DNA of 16,857 nucleotides from positions 1 to 16,857 of the forward strand of contig JAQIBO010000504.1 in assembly GCA_027859055.1 (NCBI GenBank), in the 5' to 3' direction. Source of the DNA: Spirochaeta sp. (GTDB taxonomy: Bacteria > Spirochaetota > Spirochaetia > DSM-27196 > Alkalispirochaetaceae). How positions within the stretch are numbered: position 1 is the stretch's first letter; each line of letters begins with the position of its first letter. Positions 1-7,488 of this stretch are shown one piece after another. The translations under genes were made by a program, and so were the position numbers. The notes under the pieces are model-generated. The model was not told the DNA's origin. It saw only the letters and a program-made list of their open reading frames with translations, and ran no database searches.

Positions 1-541
1 GGGCAAGGGGACGGACGTCGCGATCGTAGTCCAACGCGCCGAGGTCCGCGGCGATGATCTCGTTGAGCCGCGCCGTCTCGGTTCGGTTGCGCTCCTCCCG
101 GGCGGCGTTAAGGGGTTTCAGCCGCTCCGCCAGCTGGGCGTACGAGGCGCGGGGGACGCCGTGAATCACGATATAGGCGTTTCCCACTGTGTCCGGGTTG
201 TTCAGTCGCCGGTCACCAAAGGCGGTCGCGGAGAAATCGACGCGAATTTCACACCCTACGGTGGAGCCCATTCCCACGATCTCCGCGGCTCTCTTCATTT
301 CGTCGGCGGCGGAGATCGACTCGTGGTCCACAGAGCCGACAACGCGCAAGCCCGCCCGCCGCGCGTGGTACGCCGTGGCCGTCGGGGTGTATGGGCTGAA
401 GGAATACTGCGTATGGACGTGGTTGTTTACGTCCTCACCAAACGGTATCGCTCGAAGGTCCGTCGTTTCCGCCAGGTCTGTCAACGCCCGGAGGCGTTCC
501 GCGGTGGTCGCTGCGTTTAACGCGTCAATCAGATCGTTCAT
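1..541 (-). CDS. PHP-domain metal-dependent hydrolase, N-terminal part (cut by window edge)
   Basis: About 180 codons are readable, starting MNDLIDALNA and continuing without a stop to the left edge, so the C-terminus is missing. Metal-binding residues of the PHP fold are visible: the HVH motif (His41, His43), Asp72-His73 in SVDHES, Glu98 in GCE and His127 in IVIHG. PHP proteins are usually phosphoesterases that bind two or three metal ions in the cytoplasm. The substrate here is unknown, and no nearby phosphoester-handling enzyme gives a hint. It is transcribed away from the deoR operon. ATG at 541 is the chosen start. An in-frame GTG two codons upstream (547) is possible, but it would lie only 2 nt from the likely -10 box. 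The family call is secure; the function is not. Confidence 0.85.
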   Translation of the reverse strand, partial: MNDLIDALNAATTAERLRALTDLAETTDLRAIPFGEDVNNHVHTQYSFSPYTPTATAYHARRAGLRVVGSVDHESISAADEMKRAAEIVGMGSTVGCEIRVDFSATAFGDRRLNNPDTVGNAYIVIHGVPRASYAQLAERLKPLNAAREERNRTETARLNEIIAADLGALDYDRDVRPLA

Positions 542-549
542 GATCACGT

Positions 550-579
550 ATTCTACCCTTGCGGCGAGACGAAAAACAA
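550..579 (-). promoter_or_regulatory. Likely sigma70-type promoter of the PHP gene
   Basis: On the minus strand TTGTTT (579-574) is followed after 18 nt by TAGAAT (555-550). Only 8 nt separate the -10 from the ATG at 541, so the predicted transcript would begin within about 2 nt of the start codon. The same stretch contains AAGGGTAG (560-553), a possible ribosome-binding site for the alternative GTG, but it overlaps the -10 box and both cannot be used. Confidence 0.45.
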
Positions 580-586
580 GTATAAT
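559..586 (+). promoter_or_regulatory. Likely sigma70-type promoter of the deoR/fucose operon
   Basis: TTGCGG (559-564) is followed after 16 nt by a perfect TATAAT (581-586). Transcription would start near 593, about 20 nt before the deoR start codon. It overlaps the opposing PHP promoter (550-579), so polymerase should not be able to occupy both at once. The -35 box matches the consensus poorly, but the -10 is ideal. Confidence 0.6.
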
Positions 587-605
587 GAAAGCACAAACAA
601 GGTAT
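574..605 (+). promoter_or_regulatory. Direct repeat AAACAAG(G)TAT, candidate DeoR operator
   Basis: AAACAAGTAT at 574-583 recurs as AAACAAGGTAT at 595-605, giving a 21-bp period (two helical turns). The copies flank and partly cover the -10 box of the deoR promoter, and the first lies on the -35 of the opposing PHP promoter. A related AAACAAAG occurs at 1375-1382, just before the dehydrogenase gene. The repeat is seen directly; binding by the DeoR product of the next gene is inferred from position alone. Confidence 0.3.
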
Positions 606-615
606 TTAGAAAATA

Positions 616-1368
616 TTGGATAATCTCAAGGATAGAGAAAAGACGATAGTACGGTTGCTCGCCGACGAGCCGCTTCTGACGGTCAACGATATCAGTGAGC
701 GTCTCAACGTCTCTGTTGTGACCGCCCGAAGCGACATGGATGCCCTGGCGGACAAAGGCTACCTCGTCCGTGTCCGCGGCGGAGCGATTCCGGCGTTTCA
801 TCCGGACATCGTCACGCGGCAACAGTCGGCGACGGAGGTGAAGCGACGCATCGCAAAGGCTGCTGCTGCCCTGGTCAAAGACGGTGACTCGATTATGATT
901 GAATCGGGCACCACAACCGCGCTGATCGGCCGGTATCTCCTTGGAAAGAAAGACGTCAAAGTGGTGACCGATTCCTCCCTGATCCTGCCGTATGCCCGCG
1001 CCAATCCGATGCTCTCAGTTGCGTTTGTCGGGGGTATCTTTCGGCCGGCAACGGAGTCGATGGTCGGGCCGATCACCATCTCCGAGCTGTCACAGTACCA
1101 CGTGCGGATCGCGTTTATCGGATCTGACGGGTTGTCATGCGAGCACGGACTGACGACGAATTTCGTTGAGGCGGCCGAGGTATCGCGAACGATGTCGGCC
1201 CACTGCGAGACGACGGTGCTGGTTGCCGACTCAGCCAAGCTGGGTAAACGCGGGTTCACTCAGGTGATGCCCTTGAGCGACGTAGACATCCTCATTACCG
1301 ACAACGGGATGGACGATGCAGCGGTTGCACAGATAGAAGAGTGCGGCGTCTCGGTACGCCGCGTGTAG
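616..1368 (+). CDS. DeoR-family transcriptional regulator of the fucose-type operon
   Basis: The 250-residue length is typical of the family. Residues about 5-57 form the N-terminal winged helix-turn-helix, with the recognition region around 22-41 and the wing ending in VRGGAI. The C-terminal effector domain shows the usual signatures: ESGTT (96-100), FVGGIFRP (137-144), FIGSDGL (167-173) and DSAKLGKRGF (205-214). This domain is related to sugar-phosphate isomerases and normally senses a phosphorylated sugar, so fuculose-1-phosphate or rhamnulose-1-phosphate are reasonable effectors by inference. The start is TTG: an in-frame TAG at 607-609 excludes anything upstream except rare codons, and the next ATG (736) would delete the recognition helix. 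A weak AAGG lies 13 nt before the TTG. It is first in the operon, 42 nt before the dehydrogenase. Most members repress their own operon. Confidence 0.9.
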   Translation: MDNLKDREKTIVRLLADEPLLTVNDISERLNVSVVTARSDMDALADKGYLVRVRGGAIPAFHPDIVTRQQSATEVKRRIAKAAAALVKDGDSIMIESGTTTALIGRYLLGKKDVKVVTDSSLILPYARANPMLSVAFVGGIFRPATESMVGPITISELSQYHVRIAFIGSDGLSCEHGLTTNFVEAAEVSRTMSAHCETTVLVADSAKLGKRGFTQVMPLSDVDILITDNGMDDAAVAQIEECGVSVRRV

Positions 1369-1410
1369 TGACGCAAACAAAGACGACGAACACACAGATA
1401 AGGAGTGTTG

Positions 1411-2682
1411 ATGCAAACCACAGCGGTACGAATGTACGGAAAAGAAGATCTCAGGCTGGAAACGTTTGAACTACCGGAGCCGGCCGAGAACGAGATACTT
1501 GGTGAGGTCGTTTCGGACAGTATCTGCATGAGCAGTTACAAAGCGGCGGGCCAGGGCTCAGATCACAAGCGCGTTCCCAACGACATCGCCGAAAATCCGG
1601 TGATGATCGGGCACGAGTTTTCGATCACGCTGCTCAAAGTTGGTAAGGCGTGGGGGGACAAATACAAAGAGGGCCAACGCTACGTGATCCAACCGGCGCT
1701 CAACTACAAGGGCAGCCTTGACGCCCCGGGGTACTCCTACCGCCACATCGGCGGCGACGCCACCCACGTAATTATTCCCAACGAGGTGATGGAGATGGAT
1801 TGTCTCCTGCCGTATAACGGCGAGGCGTCGTACTTTGGAAGCCTCAGCGAGCCGATGTCCTGTATCGTCGGCGCGTTTCGCGCCTCGTACCACATGACCC
1901 CGGGGAACTACGAGCACCACAAGGGTATCAACGCGGGCGGTCGGATGGCAATTCTTGCCGGCGCCGGACCGATGGGGCTTGGGACGGTGGATCTTGCGCT
2001 CCACGGCGATACCCGGCCGAGTCTGCTGGTTGTTACCGATATAGACGACGCTCGCTTGAAACGGGCGGCGGAGTTGTTCCCCGTCGAGGCGGCAAAAAAA
2101 GACGGTATCGATCTTCGCTTTATCAACACCGCCGGTCTCAAGGACCCCGTGGGAGAGCTCAAAGCGACGACCGACGGCGCCGGGTTTGACGATGTTTTCG
2201 CGATGGCGCCGGTGGAGCCGGTGGTTGAGCAGGCGGACCAGATCCTTGGCCGCGACGGCTGTCTCAATTTTTTCGCCGGTCCCACGGATCCCGCGTTCAG
2301 TGCCGCAATCAACTTCTACGACGTCCACTACGCGGGGCATCACTTTGTCGGCACCAGCGGCGGCAACACGGAGGACATGCGCATATCCCTGACTCTGATG
2401 GAAGAGGGCCGCGTCAATCCGTCGATCATGATAACTCATGTGGGGGGACTCAACGCCGTCGTCGATACGACGCTCAACCTTCCAAAAATTCCGGGAGGTA
2501 AGAAGCTGATCTACACGCACGTCGATATGCCGTTGACGGCGATCGCGGACATGCCGGAACTCGGGAAAACCGATCCGTTTATGGCCGACCTTGCAAAAAT
2601 CGTTGAACGCCACAGCGGGCTGTGGAACGCGGAGGCGGAGAAGTACCTCCTGGAGCATGCCCCCGCGATTACCGTCGGGTAG
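1411..2682 (+). CDS. Zinc-type medium-chain dehydrogenase, L-sorbose-1-phosphate reductase-like
   Basis: This 423-residue member of the medium-chain dehydrogenase/reductase superfamily is longer than ordinary alcohol dehydrogenases (about 350). Likely catalytic zinc ligands are Cys39, His68-Glu69 (IGHEF) and Glu147 (SEPMSC). The four-cysteine structural zinc lobe is absent. The Rossmann motif GAGPMG is at 184-189, and an acidic TDIDD near 209-213 favours NAD(H) over NADP(H). The N-terminus and overall layout resemble proteins annotated as L-sorbose-1-phosphate reductase, recalled from memory and not searched. In this context it could reduce L-lactaldehyde to 1,2-propanediol or act on a ketose phosphate; neither is shown. 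ATG 1411 is preferred because AGGAG (1401-1405) sits 5 nt before it; GTG 1405 and TTG 1408 overlap or abut that site. It is followed after 25 nt by fucU. Confidence 0.85.
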   Translation: MQTTAVRMYGKEDLRLETFELPEPAENEILGEVVSDSICMSSYKAAGQGSDHKRVPNDIAENPVMIGHEFSITLLKVGKAWGDKYKEGQRYVIQPALNYKGSLDAPGYSYRHIGGDATHVIIPNEVMEMDCLLPYNGEASYFGSLSEPMSCIVGAFRASYHMTPGNYEHHKGINAGGRMAILAGAGPMGLGTVDLALHGDTRPSLLVVTDIDDARLKRAAELFPVEAAKKDGIDLRFINTAGLKDPVGELKATTDGAGFDDVFAMAPVEPVVEQADQILGRDGCLNFFAGPTDPAFSAAINFYDVHYAGHHFVGTSGGNTEDMRISLTLMEEGRVNPSIMITHVGGLNAVVDTTLNLPKIPGGKKLIYTHVDMPLTAIADMPELGKTDPFMADLAKIVERHSGLWNAEAEKYLLEHAPAITVG

Positions 2683-2707
2683 GCTATACTGTGAAAAGGA
2701 CGGCGCG

Positions 2708-3142
2708 ATGTTAAAGAAAATACCTTCGATCCTGTCACCGGAGCTCCTCAAAACGATGCAGGAGATGGGCCACGGCGATGAGCTGGTTCTCGCCGACGGG
2801 AACTACTTTGCCGGCGGGCGCGCGGAACGGGTGCTGCGCGCCGACGGTCTGGGAATCGTGCCGCTCCTCGACGCGATTCTCGAGTATTTTCCCCTTGATC
2901 CCTACGTCGACAACCCGGCGGTTCTCATGGAGATCGCTCCCGGGAACAACGTGAAGACGCCGATCTGGGAGGAATACCGGAAAGTCGTGCAAAAACACGA
3001 ACCCGATCACGCGGGGATAGAGCATATGGAGCGCTTTGCGTTCTACGACCGTGCCCGGAAAGCGCACGCGACGATCCAGACGGGTGAAACGGCGCTCTAC
3101 GCCAATATCATCCTCAAAAAAGGCGTCGTCGTTGAAGAGTAA
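2708..3142 (+). CDS. fucU: L-fucose mutarotase (RbsD/FucU family)
   Basis: The 144-residue protein matches the length of E. coli FucU (140). It shows the family signatures GHGDELVLADGNY (21-33), with the catalytic-position His22, and ERFAFYDRARKAHATIQTGE (108-127). It catalyses interconversion of the alpha and beta anomers of L-fucose in the cytoplasm, supplying the anomer used by the isomerase encoded directly downstream. ATG 2708 is chosen because AAGGA (2696-2700) lies 7 nt before it; the longer reading upstream overlaps the dehydrogenase and adds non-homologous sequence. The gap to fucI is 24 nt. The fucU-fucI pairing is a common arrangement and makes the fucose assignment of this operon firm. 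Confidence 0.93.
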   Translation: MLKKIPSILSPELLKTMQEMGHGDELVLADGNYFAGGRAERVLRADGLGIVPLLDAILEYFPLDPYVDNPAVLMEIAPGNNVKTPIWEEYRKVVQKHEPDHAGIEHMERFAFYDRARKAHATIQTGETALYANIILKKGVVVEE

Positions 3143-3166
3143 AACCACACGAGGGAGGAACGAGAG

Positions 3167-4975
3167 ATGAACTGGAAACCGCAACCGAAAAAAACCGACA
3201 AATGGCGCTTTGCCGGAGACAAACCGAAGATCGGGATTCGTCCCACCATTGATGGGCGTCTCGGTGGGGTCCGCGAGTCCCTGGAAGACAAGACGATGAA
3301 GATGGCCCGCGCAGCGGCGGACTTGATCCGGAAATCCGTGAAATACCCCGACGGAACCCCCGTGGAGGTGGTGATCGCGGATACAACAATCGGCCGCGTC
3401 ACGGAATCCGCAGCGTGTCACGCCAAGTTCCAACGCGAAGGAGTTGGGGCAACGCTTACCGTCACGCCGTGCTGGTGTTACGGCTCGGAGACGATGGACA
3501 CCGACCCGATGACGGTGAAAGCGGTGTGGGGATTCAACGGAACTGAGCGCCCCGGGGCGGTCTACCTCGCCGCGGTCCTCGCCGCGTACGCCCAGAAAGG
3601 GCTTCCCGCGTTCGGTATTTACGGTCATGAAGTGCAGGATCTCGATGACGACTCCGTCCCGGAAGACGTGGCAGCAAAGATCCTCCGTTTTGCCCGGGCG
3701 GCTACGGCGGTAATGATGATGCGTGGCAAATCGTACCTGTCCATCGGTTCGGTCTCCATGGGTATCGGCGGTTCCATCGTCGACCCGGACTTCTTCCAGG
3801 ATTACCTGGGAATGCGGAACGAATCCGTCGATATGAGTGAGGTCTCCCGCCGGATCGAGGAGGAGATCTACGACAAAGATGAGTACGAGCGAGCGCTTGC
3901 GTGGGTCAAAGAGAACGTGACCGAAGGTATGGACCCCAACGATCCGGCGGTGCAACACAGCCGAGAGCAGAAGGATGCGGAGTGGGAGACCTCCGTCAAG
4001 ATGACCCTTATCGGAAAAGACCTGATGGAGGGCAACCCGAAACTCGCCGAGCGCGGCTTCGGTGAGGAGGCGCTCGGTTTCAACGCGATCGGGGCGGGCT
4101 TTCAGGGCCAACGGCAATGGACCGACTACCTCCCCAACGGCGACTTCATGGAGACGATGCTTAACACCAGCTTTGACTGGGACGGTCTCCGGGCGCCGTA
4201 TATCTTCGCTACCGAAAACGACAGTCTCAACGCCGCGGTGATGCTGTTTGGACATCTCCTTACCGGGACCGCGCAGATCTTCAGCGACGTTCGGACCTAC
4301 TGGAGTCCCGATGCGGTCAAACGGGTCACCGGACACACCCTCTCGGGAACCGCCAAAGAGGGGATTATCCACCTCATCAACAGCGGCTCAACCTGTCTGG
4401 ACGGTACCGGACAACAGGAGAAAGAGGGGAAACCGGCGATTAAGCCGTTCTGGGAGATCACCGGTGAGGAAGCGCAGGCGTGCGTGGCACACACAAAGTT
4501 CTGCGCCGCGGATCTCGGGTACTTCCGGGGCGGCGGGTTCTCCACCGATTTTCTTACCCGTGGCGACATGCCGGTGACGATGTGCCGGGTCAACCTCATA
4601 AAGGGCCAGGGGCCGGTGCTGCAGATAGCTGAAGGGTGGACCGTCGATCTTCCGGAGAAGGTTCACGACGCGTTGGATATGCGTACCAACCCCACGTGGC
4701 CGACGACCTGGTTTGTCCCGCGGACCACCGGTGAGGGATACTTCACCGACGTGTACTCCGTAATGGGCGCCTGGGGTGCCAACCACGGGGCGATCAGTTA
4801 CGGGCATATCGGCGCGGACCTGATCACCCTCGCTTCCATGTTGCGCATCCCCGTGAACATGCACAACGTCGCCGATGAAGACGTTGTTCGCCCGGCGGTA
4901 TGGAAGCTCTTCGGTATGGAGCCGGAGGGCGCAGACTACCGGGCGTGCGCCAACTTTGGTCCGTTGTACCGCTAA
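3167..4975 (+). CDS. fucI: L-fucose isomerase
   Basis: The product converts L-fucose to L-fuculose (and D-arabinose to D-ribulose in known homologues) in the cytoplasm, using Mn2+. It has 602 residues against 591 in E. coli, and the similarity is recognisable along the whole length. The metal-site segments are present: PNGDFMETMLN with Glu329, ATENDSLN with Asp352, and GAWGANHGA with His540. These correspond to the Glu, Asp and His ligands of E. coli FucI (E337, D361, H528). Other family landmarks are GFQGQRQWTD (311-320) and DVRTYWSP (374-381). A strong GGAGG (3154-3158) lies 8 nt before the ATG. The gap to the kinase gene is 15 nt. Nothing suggests damage to the gene. Confidence 0.96.
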   Translation: MNWKPQPKKTDKWRFAGDKPKIGIRPTIDGRLGGVRESLEDKTMKMARAAADLIRKSVKYPDGTPVEVVIADTTIGRVTESAACHAKFQREGVGATLTVTPCWCYGSETMDTDPMTVKAVWGFNGTERPGAVYLAAVLAAYAQKGLPAFGIYGHEVQDLDDDSVPEDVAAKILRFARAATAVMMMRGKSYLSIGSVSMGIGGSIVDPDFFQDYLGMRNESVDMSEVSRRIEEEIYDKDEYERALAWVKENVTEGMDPNDPAVQHSREQKDAEWETSVKMTLIGKDLMEGNPKLAERGFGEEALGFNAIGAGFQGQRQWTDYLPNGDFMETMLNTSFDWDGLRAPYIFATENDSLNAAVMLFGHLLTGTAQIFSDVRTYWSPDAVKRVTGHTLSGTAKEGIIHLINSGSTCLDGTGQQEKEGKPAIKPFWEITGEEAQACVAHTKFCAADLGYFRGGGFSTDFLTRGDMPVTMCRVNLIKGQGPVLQIAEGWTVDLPEKVHDALDMRTNPTWPTTWFVPRTTGEGYFTDVYSVMGAWGANHGAISYGHIGADLITLASMLRIPVNMHNVADEDVVRPAVWKLFGMEPEGADYRACANFGPLYR

Positions 4976-4990
4976 ACCGGGAGATTGATG

Positions 4991-6496
4991 ATGCAACAGG
5001 TGATCGCCGTCCTCGATATCGGCAAGACCAACAAGAAAGTGGTTCTCTTCGACACCAGCCTGCAGATGGTGGAGACGCGGAAGCGGAAAATTGAGCCGTA
5101 CGAAGCCGATGGAATCCGCGTCGAGGATGTGGAACAGATCGAAGAGTGGTTTCTTCAACAGCTTACCGAGCTTGCTGCCGATTACGAGATCCGCGCGATC
5201 ACCATCGCCACCCACGGAGCGGCGGCCGTCTGCGTCGGAGCCGACGGGAAACCGTCGGTTCCGCCGGTGGATTACACGCAGCCCGTCGACGAGGGGGTGC
5301 GAGAGCGGTTCTTCGCCGAAATGGGCTCTCCCGCAGAGCTCCAGGTTGCCACCGCGACCGCGGAAGTACAACCGCTCATCAACGTCGGAAAGTCGCTCTT
5401 TTTCCTGAAAGAGCGGTATCCCGAGGGCTTCGCCAAGACGAAACATCTCCTGTTCTACCCGCAGTACTTCGCCTACCGGCTTACCGGTGTGGCGACGGCA
5501 GATGTCACCTACACCGGGTGCCACTCCTACCTGTGGGACTTCACCAAAGGCGACTGGTCGGTCGTAGTGGATAGACTCGGCATCCGCGACGCCCTGCCGA
5601 AGCGTCCGATCCTTCCAACGGAGGTTATCGGTACGGTGACCGATGAAGTCGCCAGGCGCACGGGGATCAGTCCGGAGGTTGTGGTGACCGCCGGCATCCA
5701 TGACTCCAACTCAAGCCTCATCCCCTATCTGATTACCCGGGACTCCGACTTCGTCCTGAACTCCACCGGAACGTGGTGCGTTGCGATGCATCCCACCGAT
5801 TCGGTCTCCTTTGCCGCTGACGAGGTTGGAAAGATGGTGTTTTACAATCTCTCCTACGTCGGAAAACCGGTGAAGACATCGATTCTGACCGGCGGGCTTG
5901 AGTACGAGACGTATCACCGCATTCTCTCGAAACGTCACGGTCGCACCGACGAACCGGAACCGGATCACGATCTGTTCCGGGAGATCGTCGATCGCGCGGA
6001 GGCGTTTATCCTCCCGTCGGTTATCAAAGGGTCCGGCCAGTTCCCCGACACGGAGGCGCGAACGGTGGAATTTCCCGGACCGACGATAACGCCCCTCGTT
6101 GATTTCGCAGATGGTGCCTCCGTCCCCGCGGCGCTGGACGACTACGAACGGGGCCTTGCGCTTGTGGACCTCTCTGTGGCGATTCAGACCGTTGTTGCGT
6201 TGCGCCGCGTGGGCCTGGTGGCGGGGACGGACCTTTTCATCGAGGGAGGGTTTCGGAACAACCGCGGGTACCTGGCATTCCTCTCGGCGCTCCTCCCGGA
6301 CAATCCGATCTTTTTGACCTCCGTTGAGGAGGCGACGAGTTTTGGTGCGGCCCTCTGCGGCAAGTCCGCTCTGGAAGGGCGCCCGGTTGCGGAGCTCGCC
6401 GACGCGGTGGATATCACGCTGCAGCCGATCGAGCCGGCACACCTTCCCGGCATCGACGCCTACTATCAACGGTTTCTGGATTTGCTCGCGACATAG
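4991..6496 (+). CDS. FGGY-family sugar kinase, probably L-fuculokinase and/or L-rhamnulokinase
   Basis: About 501 residues, the usual FGGY length. The N-terminal domain opens with the phosphate-binding DIGKTN (9-14). The catalytic-base position is Asp238 in AGIHDSNSS, and NSTGTW (257-262) and EGGFRNNRG in the C-terminal lobe complete the ATP site. The kinase phosphorylates a ketose at C1 using ATP. It follows fucI, so L-fuculose is the obvious substrate. However, the rhamnose operon downstream has no kinase, so it may also serve L-rhamnulose; sequence alone does not separate FucK from RhaB activity here. ATG 4991 is preferred, 7 nt from GGGAG (4979-4983); ATG 4988 and TTG 4985 lie closer. It is the last gene of its operon and convergent with the AraC regulator 25 nt away. 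I see no clear terminator in that gap. Confidence 0.88.
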   Translation: MQQVIAVLDIGKTNKKVVLFDTSLQMVETRKRKIEPYEADGIRVEDVEQIEEWFLQQLTELAADYEIRAITIATHGAAAVCVGADGKPSVPPVDYTQPVDEGVRERFFAEMGSPAELQVATATAEVQPLINVGKSLFFLKERYPEGFAKTKHLLFYPQYFAYRLTGVATADVTYTGCHSYLWDFTKGDWSVVVDRLGIRDALPKRPILPTEVIGTVTDEVARRTGISPEVVVTAGIHDSNSSLIPYLITRDSDFVLNSTGTWCVAMHPTDSVSFAADEVGKMVFYNLSYVGKPVKTSILTGGLEYETYHRILSKRHGRTDEPEPDHDLFREIVDRAEAFILPSVIKGSGQFPDTEARTVEFPGPTITPLVDFADGASVPAALDDYERGLALVDLSVAIQTVVALRRVGLVAGTDLFIEGGFRNNRGYLAFLSALLPDNPIFLTSVEEATSFGAALCGKSALEGRPVAELADAVDITLQPIEPAHLPGIDAYYQRFLDLLAT

Positions 6497-6521
6497 CGGT
6501 CACAGCGCCGGTCAAGAGGAT

Positions 6522-7448
6522 TTATCGTTGTGAGTGGCGTTCCGGCGACGATGAACCGGCGTCAACGCTTCGCTTCCACTCCGACGGCGTGATGCCTGTC
6601 TTCTTCTTGAAAATACGCGAGAAGTAGTACTGGTTCTCGAAGTTGAGCGCTGCCGCCGCTTCTTTTACTGAGAGGTCAGGATCCTGCAACAGTTCTTTTG
6701 CGCGGTGGATGCGCATCTGAAGGTAATACTGGTACGGTGTTAATCCGGTGTACTTCCGGAACGTTTCCAACAGGCGGGTGTATCCTACTCCAACGGTCTG
6801 GGCGATAACCGAAACGTCGATCCCCTCATCAACGTGCCTTTGCATCACCGCCCGCGCCTGTTCGACAACTTCGCTGTGTTTCGAGTCGGTTCGCGCGGCG
6901 CTCTCGATCGCGTGAATGTGCGCCAATAGTTGAAGCACCAGTGCCCCGAGGCGAACCTGGAATCCCGGAGTTTGTTGCCGGCAGAGCCGTACCACTTGCT
7001 CGTAATCGGCGGTCAACTCCTGGTTCAGACCGATGTGGTGGATCGATTTTTCGGGGGCAAACAAACCGTTGTGCCAGAGCCGGTAGGCGTGTTCTCCGGA
7101 AAAACCGACCCAGTACTCGTGCCAGCCTGTCTCTCGGGACGGGCGATACGCGTGGCGTACGCCGGGAAAAAGCAGCATGACGTCCCCGGCGGAAACGTTC
7201 GTTTTCCCCATGCGCTCGCACTCGAAATAACCGCGCCCGGAGGTGATGTAGATAACCTGGAACTCCTGGAGCACCCGGCCCGTGGCGACGTTGGCGGCGT
7301 AGTCCTTCGGGTGGTCTTCGGGAACGAGCGGGTAACTGGCTCCCGGGGGAACCGTAGAGTATCCGGCATCGTTGCAATGGATCTCCCATCTGATCGCTTC
7401 GGAGTTGACCGGGAGGTATCGGGAAAAACTGTTTCGCAGTGTCGCCAT
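6522..7448 (-). CDS. AraC-family transcriptional regulator, probable activator of the rhamnose operon
   Basis: This 308-residue protein has an N-terminal cupin-like sugar-sensing domain (about 55-130, including IYITSGRGYFECER and GDVMLLFPGVRHAY) and a C-terminal double helix-turn-helix domain (about 198-293). The latter includes the family signature from VKEAAAALNFENQYYFSRIF to KKKTGITPSEWK. AraC proteins of this layout usually activate a neighbouring catabolic operon when they bind its sugar. It lies divergent from the rhamnose-type operon with a 94-nt shared region, so L-rhamnose sensing (like E. coli RhaS/RhaR) is the natural inference. ATG 7448 is the first possible start, since an in-frame TGA is at 7463-7461 with no other start codon between. 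There is no Shine-Dalgarno sequence, and a -10 box ends 6 nt upstream, pointing to a leaderless mRNA. Confidence 0.92.
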   Translation of the reverse strand: MATLRNSFSRYLPVNSEAIRWEIHCNDAGYSTVPPGASYPLVPEDHPKDYAANVATGRVLQEFQVIYITSGRGYFECERMGKTNVSAGDVMLLFPGVRHAYRPSRETGWHEYWVGFSGEHAYRLWHNGLFAPEKSIHHIGLNQELTADYEQVVRLCRQQTPGFQVRLGALVLQLLAHIHAIESAARTDSKHSEVVEQARAVMQRHVDEGIDVSVIAQTVGVGYTRLLETFRKYTGLTPYQYYLQMRIHRAKELLQDPDLSVKEAAAALNFENQYYFSRIFKKKTGITPSEWKRSVDAGSSSPERHSQR

Positions 7449-7454
7449 AAATAA

Positions 7455-7481
7455 AGTATATCACATGCGGTTTTTTGTCCA
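7455..7481 (-). promoter_or_regulatory. Likely promoter of the AraC regulator gene
   Basis: On the minus strand TGGACA (7481-7476) is followed after 15 nt by TATACT (7460-7455), which is preceded by a TG in extended -10 position. The spacer is short, but an extended -10 can compensate. Transcription would start at or within a base or two of the ATG at 7448. Confidence 0.45.
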
Positions 7482-7488
7482 TTTGCGG

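Noticed and set aside
603..618. Leaderless start for deoR using TATTTA (603-608) as -10
   Set aside because: The box matches poorly, a perfect TATAAT lies 20 nt upstream, and leaderless translation normally needs ATG or GTG rather than TTG.
161..623. Plus-strand open frames at the left edge
   Set aside because: They oppose the PHP-domain gene, whose metal-binding motifs are clear on the minus strand.
585..623. 12-codon mini-frame MKAQTRYLENIG as a leader peptide for deoR
   Set aside because: Its ATG overlaps the -10 box of the proposed promoter, so it would not be on the transcript, and it has no ribosome-binding site.
1558..2751. 397-codon minus-strand open frame opposite the dehydrogenase
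   Set aside because: Antisense shadow with biased composition. The plus-strand gene has a good ribosome-binding site and conserved motifs.
2735..4372. 545-codon open frame on the minus strand opposite fucU/fucI
   Set aside because: It lies wholly antisense to two well-recognised genes, has an Arg/His/Gly/Val-rich composition typical of antisense frames in GC-rich DNA, and shows no domain.
6497..6561. Bidirectional terminator between the kinase and AraC genes
   Set aside because: Only a loose pairing of GCGCCGGT (6505-6512) with ACCGGCGT about 40 nt away, with no U tract on either strand.
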